From Neoscytalidium dimidiatum (Eukaryota; Ascomycota; Dothideomycetes; Botryosphaeriales; Botryosphaeriaceae), in assembly GCA_037367355.1 (NCBI GenBank), contig CM074697.1, forward strand, positions 2,170,001-2,234,000: a stretch of 64,000 nt of DNA, read 5' to 3'. The translations under genes were made by a program, and so were the position numbers. Positions 49,093 through 59,988 of this stretch are shown here, piece by piece. Position 1 is the first letter of the stretch. Each line of letters begins with the position of its first letter. The notes beneath the pieces were generated by a model. It ran no database searches. It had not been told where the DNA came from and worked only from the letters and a program-made list of their open reading frames with translations.

Positions 49093-49962
49093 TCAGAGAG
49101 CAACCTTTTCTCGAGCAGCGAAAGAATTTTTGCAACCGACCTCAAGAATAAAGAGATTCCATCTTTGAGGATACAATTCCACCATCCGATTGAACAAGGC
49201 TTCCTCACTCTCAGCCTGACTCAGCTCTTTCTCAAATTTGCGAATGTACGCCCTGGTCGACTCGATTAAGTATGGCCCATCAGCCTGAGTGGCTCTCTTG
49301 TGCCCAGCTACAACAATTTGAGGCTTCAAAGACTCAAAGCGATCAATAGCGTCCAGCCACTCTTTACGCTTGGCAGGAGTGTTTGCTTCTCCAAAATACT
49401 GATGGCAGTCGCCGTAAATAATGTCGCCGGACACAACAAGACCGAGGACAGGGACATGGAGAAAGCTTGAAAACTCGTTGTCCGTATGTCCAACCTCAAT
49501 TGCACTCAGCTTGTGGCCGTCGATGTAGAATTCTCCGGATTCTGGAAGCGCGCGGGGGACTGGTTTCGAGGGGTGAAGCTGGTCAGGAAACAAGCCTGGC
49601 CAGATATGGTCATACACCGTTTGGTACAGTTGCTCAATCCCTGCTGCGACGTTCTTGACGGCGACAAACTGTACAGCGGGAAATGCTGCTTCGATGATGG
49701 GAACACCCATGAAGTGATCAGGGTGCGCATGAGTGGTGTAGATGTACCGGAGCTTCTTCTTCGGAATGGTTTTTGAAATCCACTTTACCATATCATGCGT
49801 CTGTTCCATAGTGATCGGAGTATCGACAAGGGCCGCAGAGTCAGGGCCATGAACAAGGACACAGCTGGTGGGTGACCAAACGGACTTGGCGTATTCGGTG
49901 TGGCCAGTGACTGCCCTCGCTGGCGGGACAACATAGATATCAACTTGAAGTTCAGAGGCCAT
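49093..49962 (-). CDS. Metallo-beta-lactamase-fold hydrolase
   Basis: Single exon, 289 residues, starting MASELQVDIYVVPPARAVTG. The metal-binding THAHPDH motif is at residues 77-83 (HxHxDH complete). The further ligands are H159 (VGHTDNE), D180 (VVSGD) and H221 (VVAGHKRA), so both zinc sites look intact. An alpha-helical C-terminal part follows (RKFEKELSQAESEEALFNRM). The last 30 residues (WNLFILEVGCKNSF...) are less family-like. Fungal proteins of this type are cytosolic hydrolases, some acting as thioesterases in polyketide pathways and others in detoxification. The substrate is unknown. Second of four minus-strand enzyme genes in a row. Confidence 0.88.
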   Translation of the reverse strand: MASELQVDIYVVPPARAVTGHTEYAKSVWSPTSCVLVHGPDSAALVDTPITMEQTHDMVKWISKTIPKKKLRYIYTTHAHPDHFMGVPIIEAAFPAVQFVAVKNVAAGIEQLYQTVYDHIWPGLFPDQLHPSKPVPRALPESGEFYIDGHKLSAIEVGHTDNEFSSFLHVPVLGLVVSGDIIYGDCHQYFGEANTPAKRKEWLDAIDRFESLKPQIVVAGHKRATQADGPYLIESTRAYIRKFEKELSQAESEEALFNRMVELYPQRWNLFILEVGCKNSFAAREKVAL

Positions 49963-51169
49963 GATGATGTGAATTCAATCGATGTTCAAAACTTTGGGAG
50001 TATAGAGATAGAGAAAACAGCTATGGTAGGATATTATTGAGCCTTTATATATTGTTGGTATTCTTCTACGGGACTAACTATAGGATATGGAATTGTTCCG
50101 ACCCCTCACGGACGGAAAGCCTCGGACAAGCTTAACCAACCTACAAAGTATAGATTTTCGACGATTACTGATCATCCCGTTCTACAAGCGCGTGATAAAC
50201 ATTGAAAAATTGCAGGGCGCACAATCCTCGTCATCAGTGTACTTCCGCCAACGTGTTCTCTTTGAGGAAAGCCGGTCCCTCCACACATACTTGTATACCC
50301 GTACCCTCTAGCCTTTGCTATTCCTCTCTACTATTCAAGCACCAGTTCTGATAGCAAAGCTGCCCTTGATGCATTTGTTTGGGGAGAGCTGGCTATGAAT
50401 TAGTCTGTTTAGCGGCAGGAACGGCTCGATTTCCATCAGTTTCTGCTAAGCGAGAGGCCAAACTCACACCGAAATTTAGAGACACTGCAGTAAGCATGCA
50501 CTGACAAGACAATGTCAAAGACGGATTTTAGAAAAAGAGAAGTATCTGGAGCCGCATGGGCAGTAGTCCTTCAGTTCCAGAGTTCATCAAAAATGTAAGG
50601 CCTGATGTATGGGGTGCAAGAGTCAACGAAGAGGCCAACTACTGGAGTTCGTGACTGTCTGAGCAGAGAAATCGCATATGAATCTGGCGAGAGACTGAGG
50701 TATCAAAAATGTGTTAGCTGAGATATTGAGATGGCTTTGATGAAGCCGCACTTGGCGATATGAATTACACGTCTTACCTTTCGGGCTCCTCGTTCTCTGC
50801 CTATAGCTACGGCTAAAGCTGCAACAGTATAAGATACTCATTTTTCAGACTTAACTAAGCTGATCGAGACAAGCGATGCTACTTGCTACTGAAACTCCAA
50901 GCACTCGCGTTCGTAAAGACCAGGATGTTCAAAAAGTAAACCAAACGAACAGTCTTCAGTTTGTTCGTCCATGCTTTAGGATCTAATCAACTATCGGAAA
51001 TAACTGGCTGAGATGACACTCGGTACACTACCAATTTCATGATCCGAGAGATGTAGATTCACGAACTGTGCTGGTATAGTGCGTTATATTACGCATTGGC
51101 ACGCTCACACCATAATTCGTTTGCCAGTTATTAATGCGTATTATTCAAGGCTGAGTTACTACCTAGTCT
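49963..51169. other. Intergenic
   Basis: 1.2 kb without a supported gene. Short frames at 50087-50311 and 50623-50841 have no recognisable content. Confidence 0.5.
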
Positions 51170-52219
51170 TCACTCCGAGATACGGAAGTGCGTTTGAAGA
51201 GTCGGCTTACCGTCTCTGTAACGGTCCAACACATTATTGACCTTCTCTGCGCTCAAACCTGTAGCCACTTCGTAATTCAACGGAACGACCTGCCCCAGCG
51301 ACAAATACTGCCCCAATCTCGCATAGAAGGGTTTGGCGACTTCAGGCCATAATTGAGGAACCCCTAATACATTTTTAATTTCGTATGTAACTTCCTTCTT
51401 GAGAATGTTTGCTGGCTCCGGATCGCTGGAAGGAAGAAGCCTGGCAAATTTTCCGACTTTAGTGTTGGAGAGTGCATTTATGGCCAGGAACTGTGCGTTT
51501 GGGGGGTTCACGGTGTCATAGGCGTAGAGGAGGTCGTCGCCGACAACGTCGCGGATGCGCCGAAGGACAACGTCGTGACCGCCGTGACGGCTCAGGACAT
51601 GCGTTGCCCCGAATCTCTTCAATTCCTCCTCATTTCCCCCAACAACCACGATCTTCCCAATGCCAGCCAGTCTGGCTAGTTGCACGCCGAATCGACCACA
51701 GTTGCTTCCTCCACCGATTATGAGAAGCTGGGTTCCCGCGTGGTCAAAGTTGCGCGCCTCCTCAGTCCAAGGAGCTGGGATACCCAGACCACTCTCAGAA
51801 AATAAGGCGACGATTCCTGCAGAGATGTTGACGGGGATAGTAGCAACGTCATCATCCGAGAAGCCGTTTGGGATCAAAGATGCAAAGTCTTCATCCGCAA
51901 GCGCATACTGCTGGAGACCATTTTGCGAATAATCTGCCGTCATCCCCCCATACGTGAAGATCCTGTCGCCAACTTTGAATTTGGTGACATCGCGACCGAT
52001 GGCGGTGATGATACCTGCAACGTCGTTGGCGAGAACTGCCGGGAGCTTATCTTGGATGAAGAGTCCGTTGTCACGAGCTTTCTGGTCGTGAGGGTTGACG
52101 GCGGCGACAGTGACACGAATTTGTACTTGGTTCGGGCCAGGCTCATGAATAGGCCAGGTATCAGTGGATGTGATCGGCTTTCCGATGGTAGTGACGAGGA
52201 GAGCTGATTGAGTAGACAT
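51170..52219 (-). CDS. Medium-chain NAD(P)H reductase (zinc-independent enoyl-reductase / CipB type)
   Basis: Single exon, 349 residues, starting MSTQSALLVTTIGKPITSTD. GroES-like N-terminal domain with VTVAAVNPHDQKARD (residues 37-50) and LANDVAGIITAIG (63-75). Rossmann part with LLIIGGGSNCGRFGVQLA (165-182) for NAD(P)H. The Cys/His ligands of zinc alcohol dehydrogenases are missing, so it is probably a zinc-independent reductase. C-terminal helix ...YRDGKPTLQTHFRISE ends the fold as usual. Related fungal proteins (ToxD, CipB, trans-acting enoyl reductases) reduce enoyl or quinone substrates. Which substrate applies here is unknown. Confidence 0.88.
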   Translation of the reverse strand: MSTQSALLVTTIGKPITSTDTWPIHEPGPNQVQIRVTVAAVNPHDQKARDNGLFIQDKLPAVLANDVAGIITAIGRDVTKFKVGDRIFTYGGMTADYSQNGLQQYALADEDFASLIPNGFSDDDVATIPVNISAGIVALFSESGLGIPAPWTEEARNFDHAGTQLLIIGGGSNCGRFGVQLARLAGIGKIVVVGGNEEELKRFGATHVLSRHGGHDVVLRRIRDVVGDDLLYAYDTVNPPNAQFLAINALSNTKVGKFARLLPSSDPEPANILKKEVTYEIKNVLGVPQLWPEVAKPFYARLGQYLSLGQVVPLNYEVATGLSAEKVNNVLDRYRDGKPTLQTHFRISE

Positions 52220-53389
52220 GTCGAGATGGAAGGTGGTGGCAGATCAAATAAGCACAGAGTTGCAGGTATAAATCCGTATTGGAGAGTGGTAAGGCAAGCG
52301 AAAGCCCGCTGAAGTTTAAATATAATGTTGGCGCGACTGCCGAGTGTGCAAATGATTTGAAATCAACATGGCGCGATACTTAAGTAGTATGTCGCCGAAG
52401 CGAGCATGAAATGCAATCACAGAGCGTTTGCTATTGTATTTTCACGAGTGGTCCACTTTCTGGTAGCATCAACCCTACAATGGATCTCGTGCGGCACAGC
52501 CCAGCAAAATTAGTCTCATGTCGCGTCCATCAGAGCATGTACCATAAGCAGTTTTACAACAAGAAATATTTAGCAATATGACAGGTACTTGCCAAACATG
52601 TCTCCGTTCGCTAAGTTAGACTTGCTTCACGTTCATACCTGGTAGTACAAGTTAGTGATTAGTTATCTCAGCACACCTCGGCTATGACTTGAGTTTTAGC
52701 ATCACTGCGCCAGAATTTCCGTCTTACATAACCACGAAATAGTGAGCCTGTAGCCGAAATGTGGGGTTAAGCACTAGTGATCACTCGACAATACTAACCA
52801 CAACATTTGATCGTCCGAAGAATGTAAACTTCCAGCAAGTCTATCATCCGATCTGATCTACGATCGACAATTCTGATTTATTTTTTCGCTACGTCTCTGC
52901 GGGTGACATTCCACTGTGGAAGCATCTTTGATCATTCGGTCTAAAGGGAGCCTTCATGGCGGATGCTAAACGGTTGGTTAGCATATATCGAGCCCAATCT
53001 GCTGCCGCTTTCAGGCAAACCCCGTTTTAGAACGAATGGCCCGTCATGTAGGATATATACGTTTTGTTTCGGAACATGCCGTTGTGCATGAGTCAGATGT
53101 CTGATGGGCTTACACTAGACATTCGTGAGCAATAAGTTATCCGGGATTTCAGTCAAAGACTATCTCCCCACTGATTGTTTCTTCACCCGGTTGGCCATGG
53201 TGAGGAAGTGTAATACGGAATTGAATTGAATGACTCTACCTATATGACGACTCTAAACCGTTCGTTCTATAAAATGTATCTGCGCATCTGGTATAGCTGG
53301 CGAAAAGCGCCCCCAAACCTGATTTCTCACAATATAAAGCTATACTTACGGCCATAGGCGGCTCCGCAGCAGCTTCTCTCCTCCGCATC
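52220..53389. other. Intergenic
   Basis: 1.17 kb; no gene, repeat or domain recognised. Confidence 0.5.
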
Positions 53390-54480
53390 CTATAGAATCT
53401 TTGACGCCCCACCATTCGCGGAGACCACACTTCCCGTAATCCACCCCGCCCTCTCGCTCACCAGCAAGCCCACCACATCGGCCACGTCCTCCGCGGTGCC
53501 CAGCCTATCCCCGACGGACTGCTGCGAAACGAGGTGTTTGGTGAGCTCGGCGTTATCGCCGTTCGCCCCGTTGAACGCATCCGTCGCCGTCGCGCCGACG
53601 GCCAGCGCGTTGACGGTCGTGCCCTCCATCCCAGGGTGCTTGCCGAACGCGTCGGCCCACGAGCGCGTCAGGCATTCCATGGCCGCCTTGGTGGCGCCGA
53701 AGAGCGCGAAGAAACTGTGCGCCCGCAGTTGTTCATCAGCATTCCTCCCATCGCAACGGAAACGACGACACGTTCGGGATCGGGAAGACAGGGGAGGGGA
53801 GAGGGTGCACTCTTATGGTAGCTCACCTCGGCGACTGCGGCCCCGGCCCGCGCGTCAGGGTCGACGAGATGTTGACGATGCGCGAGTTCGGCCGGAAGTA
53901 ACCCCGCTTGAAGAGCTCGTCGACGGACAGCACCAGCGTCTGCACGTTGCCCTGCAGGCTGCGCGCCACGTACGCGGCGTCCAGCTGGCCGAGCGGCTGG
54001 AACTTGTCGTACGCGGCGTTATTGACCAGGATGTCGAGCTTGCCGCCGTCGAAGTGCTCGGCGACCGCGTCGGCTAGGCGGGTGGGTGTGTCCTCGGAGA
54101 GGAGGTTGGCGTCGAGGCCGGCGATGCGCGGGATGGACTGGTGGTGTGAGGAGCCGTGAGAGTAGGCTGCTTGGACGGTGTCGGCGAGCGAGGTGATGTG
54201 ATGCAGAGACTTGGGAGACGAGCAGGTGCCGAGGATGTTGGCGCCGCGGAGGGCCAGATGCAAGGCGATCGCTCGGCCGATGCCGCGGGAGGCGCCGCTG
54301 TTGGATGGGGTGGCTTGCATTAGAAAAGCTTGTTGTTCGTGTGTGTACGGAAAGCTGACTGGCTCGCTGACTGGCGGGCTTGGAGGGTGGTGCGTACCTT
54401 ACCACGGCATTTTTGCCGGCGAGGTCCTGGTGGAGGACTTCGAGGGGCTTGTCCTCCTTGGTGTGGTCTGATACGGTCAT
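53390..54480 (-). CDS. Short-chain dehydrogenase/reductase with Phe in place of the catalytic Tyr
   Basis: Three exons: 54480-54398, 54297-53827 and 53714-53390, with introns of 100 and 112 bp. The first junction is fixed by restoring the cofactor motif VVSGASRGIGRA (residues 26-37). Product 292 residues. LDANLL, ILVNNAAYDKF (about 117-126) and IVNISSTL (168-175) are the usual SDR elements, and the C-terminus ends VSANGGASKIL. The YxxxK motif reads F190-GAT-K194, codon TTC. A SDR without the proton-donating Tyr would normally be slow or inactive, so this may be a regulatory or altered enzyme, or the base may be wrong. Fourth of the co-directional enzyme row. Confidence 0.88.
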
Positions 54481-56242
54481 GGTGTAAGATTCGGATGCGG
54501 AGGCTGAAAGTTGTATATATCGGTAGGAGAGCGGCTCTTGAGGTCTTTAAAGCATCGTCGTCTGTCCTAATTTCGGGAGATATTCGAAAACTATACCCGT
54601 GAAGTTCGGAGTCCTTTGCTGCTCTGCTCCGCTTCCGGGCGATTTCGACCGATGGTTTCAGATCCACGCGGCGCCAGTATGACGTGGATCAGTGGGATAA
54701 AGTAAGCCTATCATCTTGGCGCTCGGTGCTGTAGGAATAGTAGTTCGTTCGGGAGCGAGTAGCAATTAGCGCTTGTCATCTGGGTGGATAGGAATGATGG
54801 TTGAGGGACAGACGTGCAAATTGGTGCAAAGTCACTTAGCTTGCCATATCTCACTCCGGGCCCAACCTTCTGCAGAATATGCGTATTTGCAATAGAGTTC
54901 GTGGGCTCTGGCGTTGTACAAGGGCTCATGACACGGTCGAGCGCTGAGCAAGCAACTTGGAAATTCAGGGAAGATCAGTCTCGGGGACCCACATTCGGCC
55001 TCGGTGTCTTGGACCCCGAGGCCCCGCGCGATGTCCGAGGGATAAGTCGAGGTAGGCTTGCCCGGAATGATTCTACAAGGGGAGATACTTTCCGCAACAT
55101 TTGTTATCATGCACAGCCAAGATTCCCTAAGGGAATTTCCCTTCATCAGTGAAAGATTGGGCACGAGCAAAAGGCGGGGGCAGACCAATTAAAAGCCATT
55201 ATTCACCTGATCTTTCCAACTTTCAATACTCCCAGACAATTTGGAGACATGCGCATAGTTTAATACTACAGTTATAGTAGACGGGCTTCGATTGTATACT
55301 ACCTTCTAGATATGGATATTGCTTGATTCGGATTGAGTTACGGGCTCATTTGTGCCGAGTCAGGGGTTGATTCCGCGTTACTTCCGATCCTCGCGACGGA
55401 CACAGGGTACTGACTACTCAATTCATGGATAAATCATCTTGGTTAGTGAATTTTGGGCATCATCAGTCTGGTAGATCAATGATAGAAGTAAAAAAGTTTA
55501 TTTCAAAGCCCGCACACATGGATATGTCTAATTAAAGGCTATGGCTTGTCATGAATGGTCCATGAACTTCAGTCTGATATAGCTTGTTCTGCTTGAGTAA
55601 TGGAGGATTGAGTCGTACATTGACAAAACTGTATGTGGCGGCTTTATTGTTCGAAGATTCTAACATCGTGTTATTGCAGCATGTCTAACAGGTAATTTAA
55701 GCAGTTATCCGAACGCAGACCTCAGCTAATGCCTTATTAGTGGTGACGCTTTCCTTCGGACGACTACTTTCGCTGACCATTCAATTGCGTGAATGCACAT
55801 GGCTCAAGGCACCGTCGTTGCCATTTCTGGAAGTGCATGGGCCGCCGCTACGCCTTCCCTTAACAGCCATCCTCTACAATTCCGCTGACCCAACCACACA
55901 ATCACACTGTCTGATGTTGAAGCGACACAATATACCAGTGCTTTCTCAGCTTATAGCTATAAAGTGTTGATCATTGCAATTCATTCGGAGTTGAAGCATT
56001 CTTCTGGATTATACTGTGCATTATCAGTATGGTGACTCACTATTTATAAGTAGCCGTCAACACTAGAGATTACGTCATTGGCACTCGGAATGGAAGGCAC
56101 GGCTGGTTAACCTGCATCGTGACCTCTCATCTCTACTACTCACTCACCTCCTCCTCATTTTAACACTCTACCTCACTTCATCGATAGTCTACAGCCTGAC
56201 CACTCACCTGTGTGGCCAGCGCCTCCATCCCACCACGGCAAC
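54481..56242. other. Intergenic
   Basis: 1.76 kb without a supported gene. Short frames (for example 54832-55188 minus, 55740-55970 plus) lack recognisable content. Confidence 0.5.
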
Positions 56243-56838
56243 ATGGCAGTGAAGTAGGTCTCATCCACACGCACGCCGACAACATTGGATGATTTACTTT
56301 GACCAAGGATGCAGCTGATTTCGTGTTATAGGCCCCAACCAAAAAGCGTACAATCCTCGCCACCGATATCGTCGGACAATGGAGTACGGAAGAAGTCAGA
56401 CCGCGCCTCGAGGTAAGTGCACCATACCAATACGGACGAATCCCGCAAATAATGTCTGATACTGACAACTACGTTCGCTGCTAGAATCCTGAGCAAGATA
56501 ATTCAAGTCGAAGTCGGCGCCCGCCAAGGATCCTTCCAAGTTCATAAGGAACTCCTCTGCGCATCTTCACATTTCTACCGGAAGGCATGCAACGGGCCCT
56601 CGAAGGAGAAAGACGGTTGGATCGACCTCCCTGAGGATGAGCCGGATATCTTAGAAATTTACGTCGAATGGCTATACTTCGGATACGCACCAGGACTATG
56701 CGACATCGAGGACTTAGATTGATGATGAAAGATGTGGCTTGGGGCCCATTCCTGCGAGCCTACTCCCTCATTGACAAAGTCGTGGACCTGGACTTTAAGA
56801 ATGTAGCTATTGAAGTGCTGATAGCATATCGAGAGTGA
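56243..56838 (+). pseudogene. BTB-domain protein paralogue (BTB-2), frameshifted and truncated
   Basis: Exons 56243-56253, 56332-56412 and 56485-56838 splice in phase to MAVKPQPKSVQSSPPISSDN..., then IIQVEVGARQGSFQVHKELL, SSHFYRKACNG, WIDLPEDEPDILEIYVEWLY. The frame ends at a TGA (56720-56722) after CDIEDLD, but the next frame continues the fold at once (WGPFLRAYSLIDKVVDLDFK) to a stop at 56836-56838. This indicates a one-base shift near 56715. The C-terminal third, including the C-x2-H-x-H ending of BTB-1 and BTB-3, is missing. It lies 382 bp upstream of BTB-3 on the same strand, a tandem duplicate. A short truncated BTB product is possible but unproven. Confidence 0.75.
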
Positions 56839-57220
56839 ATTTAACAAGTAGTTCGTCGCGCCTTCCTTTCCTCTCCCCATGTTCTATGAGTTCTATATGT
56901 TCCTCCACTGCCAACCTTCTCATTCTACATGATTCCTCGCAGGAAACAATATCGAATTTCTGAAGCGAGCGAGGATTAAAAAGTTTCTATTCGCCTTGGC
57001 CCTGGGGGGTGGGAGTGAGGGGAGTTCACACTCGCACAAGAGCTAAGTTAGTCCCTTCACGGGTTTTGTTGGGTCGGCATATGTAATAGTGCGGCTCGAT
57101 ACATCACGACCCAGTGATAGTGAAGGGGTTTTAACACCACCTCACCTTCGACTATCATCTTGCTGCAAGATCGACCTTCTCACTCGAAACACACCATCCG
57201 CTGAATCCACTACTGCACAG
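56839..57220. other. Intergenic between BTB paralogues
   Basis: 382 bp that should hold the BTB-3 promoter. Nothing specific is seen. Confidence 0.4.
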
Positions 57221-57974
57221 ATGACTCCGCCAAACGGCATCCGCAAGCCGTCCGCACGCATTGCTGGCAGGTACTGCACATCATATACTAAGTTTCTCCT
57301 GGCTTGTCTGCCGCTCACTCATGTTTAGTTACAAGACAAAGATTATCGAGGTCACTGTCGGAAATCAAAGAGAGCCATTTCTCATCCACAAAAACATCCT
57401 CTGCGCCTCTTCGCCATTCTTCCACAAGGCTTGTAATGGCGAGTGGAAGGAGTCTAGGGAAGGTTGGGTTGACCTGCCCGAAAACAAGCCGGAATACTTC
57501 GAGATCTATGTCCTTTGGCTGTACTCACGTACCGTCTTTGCCGATGAACAAAAGGACAAAACGAGCATTGACTGGGACGTGTTCCTGGGGGTGTATCTTC
57601 TCGGAGACAAGCTGCTGGATAACAACTTCAAAAATGACCTTCTCGACATCGTCATGTCCCGTGCTGGAGAGGCCAGCACTCGTGTGAAGCTCGGCAATCT
57701 CCCTACCGCACACGCAAAGGAAATATATCAGCTTCTACCTGCCTCCGACCTGTACCGTCGTCTTTATGTCGACCTCTGGGCCTTTCAGGCAACGGAATCT
57801 TGGTTTGAAAGCACTACGGGTGATATGGAAGACGCACCCATAGAGTTTTTTCGCGATGTCGCGAAGAAACAGTCCGAGTGCAAGGCTAACTACACTAGGA
57901 CGCCGTGGTCCTTTGGGGCAGGAGGTCGATGTGTTTACCACAATCATCCAGAGGGCACGCCTAAGTGCGCCTGA
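57221..57974 (+). CDS. BTB/POZ-domain protein (BTB-3), intact copy
   Basis: Two exons, 57221-57270 and 57329-57974, with a 58-bp intron (57271-57328) bounded by gtactg and tttag. Product 231 residues starting MTPPNGIRKPSARIAGSY. BTB fold about residues 18-130: IIEVTVGNQREPFLIHKNIL, SSPFFHKACNGEWKES, DLPENKPEYFEIYVLWLYSR, VYLLGDKLLDNNFKNDLLDI. A helical C-terminal part (EIYQLLPASDLYRRLYVDLW) follows, and the end is C218-x2-H221-x-H223-x6-C230, a possible metal site. There is no second known domain. BTB proteins of this fungal type are numerous lineage-expanded genes with few known functions; Cullin-3 adaptor activity is only inferred. Confidence 0.85.
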
Positions 57975-58299
57975 AGACACGGCTATGGAAGATACTTGCG
58001 CAATGGGACAATTTGCGAGTGGATTGAGTTTCAAGTTTGGAACAACTGCGGAAATAATCTTACTCTGAGATAGGGGGCGCATTAGAACCAACGGATGTGA
58101 AGAATGTCGTCCAGGAATTACACGTCGAAAGATGACATTTTAGGGAAGTTTCATGGGCAAGGAAAGAGATTCGTCGAGCCAGAAGGCAACGACCAATCAA
58201 CAGACAAACAATTCTAAAGGTTTTGAAGGAAGCTCTCTTCGATTACAAATTCTATGATCTCGGTGCTCAAGAATCATATGGTCGTATCTGGCCGTGCCT
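57975..58299. other. Convergent 3' intergenic region
   Basis: 325 bp between BTB-3 (plus) and the LYR gene (minus). Nothing recognised. Confidence 0.4.
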
Positions 58300-59469
58300 T
58301 CAAATCGGCCTCCCCCTGCTCGCTGCTCCCCTCCCCAATATCTCCTCAACATCCCTGTCCCTCCTCTCTTCAACCTCATCCTTCCTCTCCAGCCCCTCAT
58401 TGACGCCTCTCCCTTTCTCTTCCCCCCTCCTCCTCGCAGCCCTCCTCTCCTCCCTTTCCCTCTCCTTCAACTCAGTCTCCCGATCCACGATATCCTGCAT
58501 CCGCCTCACCATCTCCTCCGTCCGCCTCCTCTGCGCCCACAACTGCGCCGTCATGATCCTGACCAGCCTCCCCGGCTCCTCCGTCCAGGACTTCTTCCCA
58601 CCCCCCTCCCCTCCATCCCCATCCCCATCCCCATCCCCATCCCCATCCCCAACCAGCCCACCATACTCCTCCAGCAACTCGTCCCACTCGTCCTCCCGCG
58701 CCCCCAGCGCGCTCCACTCCCCGTCCGCCAGCCCGCGCAGGTCCAGCCGCCGCTGCCGCTGCTTCACCCTGTCCGTGATCACGCGCGACAGGCTGCGCGG
58801 CTGCGGCCGCGCGCCCAGCCGCAGCATCGGGAACGTGTTGGCCGAGACCAGGCGCGGCACGCGGCGGATGCCGGAGCCGCCGAGCGCGGCGGCCGGGCGC
58901 GGGCGGACGGCGAGGGTGGAGCGGTCGGCGGGGAGGGTCGCTTCGGGGGAGGGCTGGAGGCGTGCGGGCTGTTTCTTCGGGAGGGGCGGGCGGGTGAGGT
59001 GCGGCGGGGTGGAGGCGAGGAGGGTTGTGAGGAGGGTGGTGGCTTCGGCGGCGGCGGACGCGGCGTCGGGAGTGGTGGTGGTGGTGGTGGTGGTGGTGGG
59101 CGCGCAGGCGCGGTCGAGCTGGTCGAGCAGCGAGTAGCCCGCGGTGAAGGCCAGCTTGAGCAGCCGCGCGGAGTGGACGTGGCGGTTGCGGCGGAACTTG
59201 TTGCGTATGGCGTTGCGCAGCGCGGCGCGCTGGTCGTCAGACAGCGGCAGCGGAGGAGCAGCGCATTGCGTGAGGAGGGCGCGGTAGAGCGCGATGGCTG
59301 TGGTGAGAGGAAGATGAGGTGTTAGCGCGGTGGGAGGATTCGGGCGTGTACTGTGCTTTTTTTTTTTTTTTCTCTCTTTCTTTTTCTGAAGATGAATTGA
59401 TCAACGAGGGGGGGTTATACCAGCTACCCGATGTGCTCCTGAGCGACGAGGAACCACAAACTTCGGCAT
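58300..59469 (-). CDS. LYR-motif protein (Complex1_LYR-like), probably mitochondrial
   Basis: Two exons, 59469-59421 and 59297-58300, intron 59298-59420 (123 bp) with a long T tract (plus strand). Product 348 residues starting MPKFVVPRRSGAHRVAAIAL. I chose the start and donor so that the conserved SGAHR...ALYRALL reads through; the alternative ATG four bases upstream with another donor gives a less family-like start. The LYR tripeptide is in IALYRALLTQC (about 18-28). IRNKFRRNRHVHSARLL and FTAGYSLLDQLDRA complete the LYR helical domain. The remainder is Pro/Ala-rich, then Arg/Glu-rich coiled coil (TELKEREREERRAARRR). LYR proteins bind acyl carrier protein in mitochondrial assembly or Fe-S delivery. 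The role of this long fungal type is unknown. Confidence 0.8.
58615..58650. repeat. Hexanucleotide microsatellite (ATCCCC)6 in coding sequence
   Basis: Six perfect units, plus strand; on the coding (minus) strand they give alternating Gly-Asp in the LYR protein. Probably length-variable. Confidence 0.9.
59072..59099. repeat. Trinucleotide repeat (GTG)9 in coding sequence
   Basis: About nine GTG units, plus strand, coding for a poly-Thr run in the linker of the LYR protein. Confidence 0.9.
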
Positions 59470-59988
59470 GCATGTGTTGGGTGGGCCATGCGGTCGGAGG
59501 TTCGTTGTCGCGGGACGGGATGCGAGCTGGCGTCTGGCGTCCCGTTACGGCGTCGGAGATTTTGTGACTCGCGCCCTGTCACGTGTCTATGAGGTCATAA
59601 GTGTTACGGCCCCCATCTGAAATTGGCGCCATCCTTTGAAAGATTTTGAGAGGTTCGAGAAGGGTATGGAACACAGGGAAACGGTCCCAGCGATGTTCGC
59701 ACCGATAATGGTTGAGAGCTAAGCGGTCAGTAGCTGACGAGTCGGTCACTTTCAAACACTCCGGCAAGAGGTAGTTGCAGCTGAAAGTCATTGATTTTGC
59801 TTCAAGTTCATTGCTCATTCTCCATCAAGCCCTAAACTCCACGCCCATGCAGGGGTTCAAAAAAGATACTGAGTTCCAACCGCAGCTTTGAACCAGCGCT
59901 TGCATTCTCCGAGAATGCGCGCCGTGTGTACTCATTCCAACCATTTGATGTCTGTACGACGCTGGCCGTTTCACACCGTATGCGACGC
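59470..59988. other. Intergenic between LYR gene and MMS2
   Basis: 519 bp holding the LYR-gene promoter and the MMS2 3' flank. No other feature. Confidence 0.4.

Noticed and set aside
58294..59325. Plus-strand open frames of 304 and 343 codons at 58.2-59.3 kb
   Set aside because: Pro/Ser or Arg/Gly-rich shadows of the minus-strand LYR gene; no domain.
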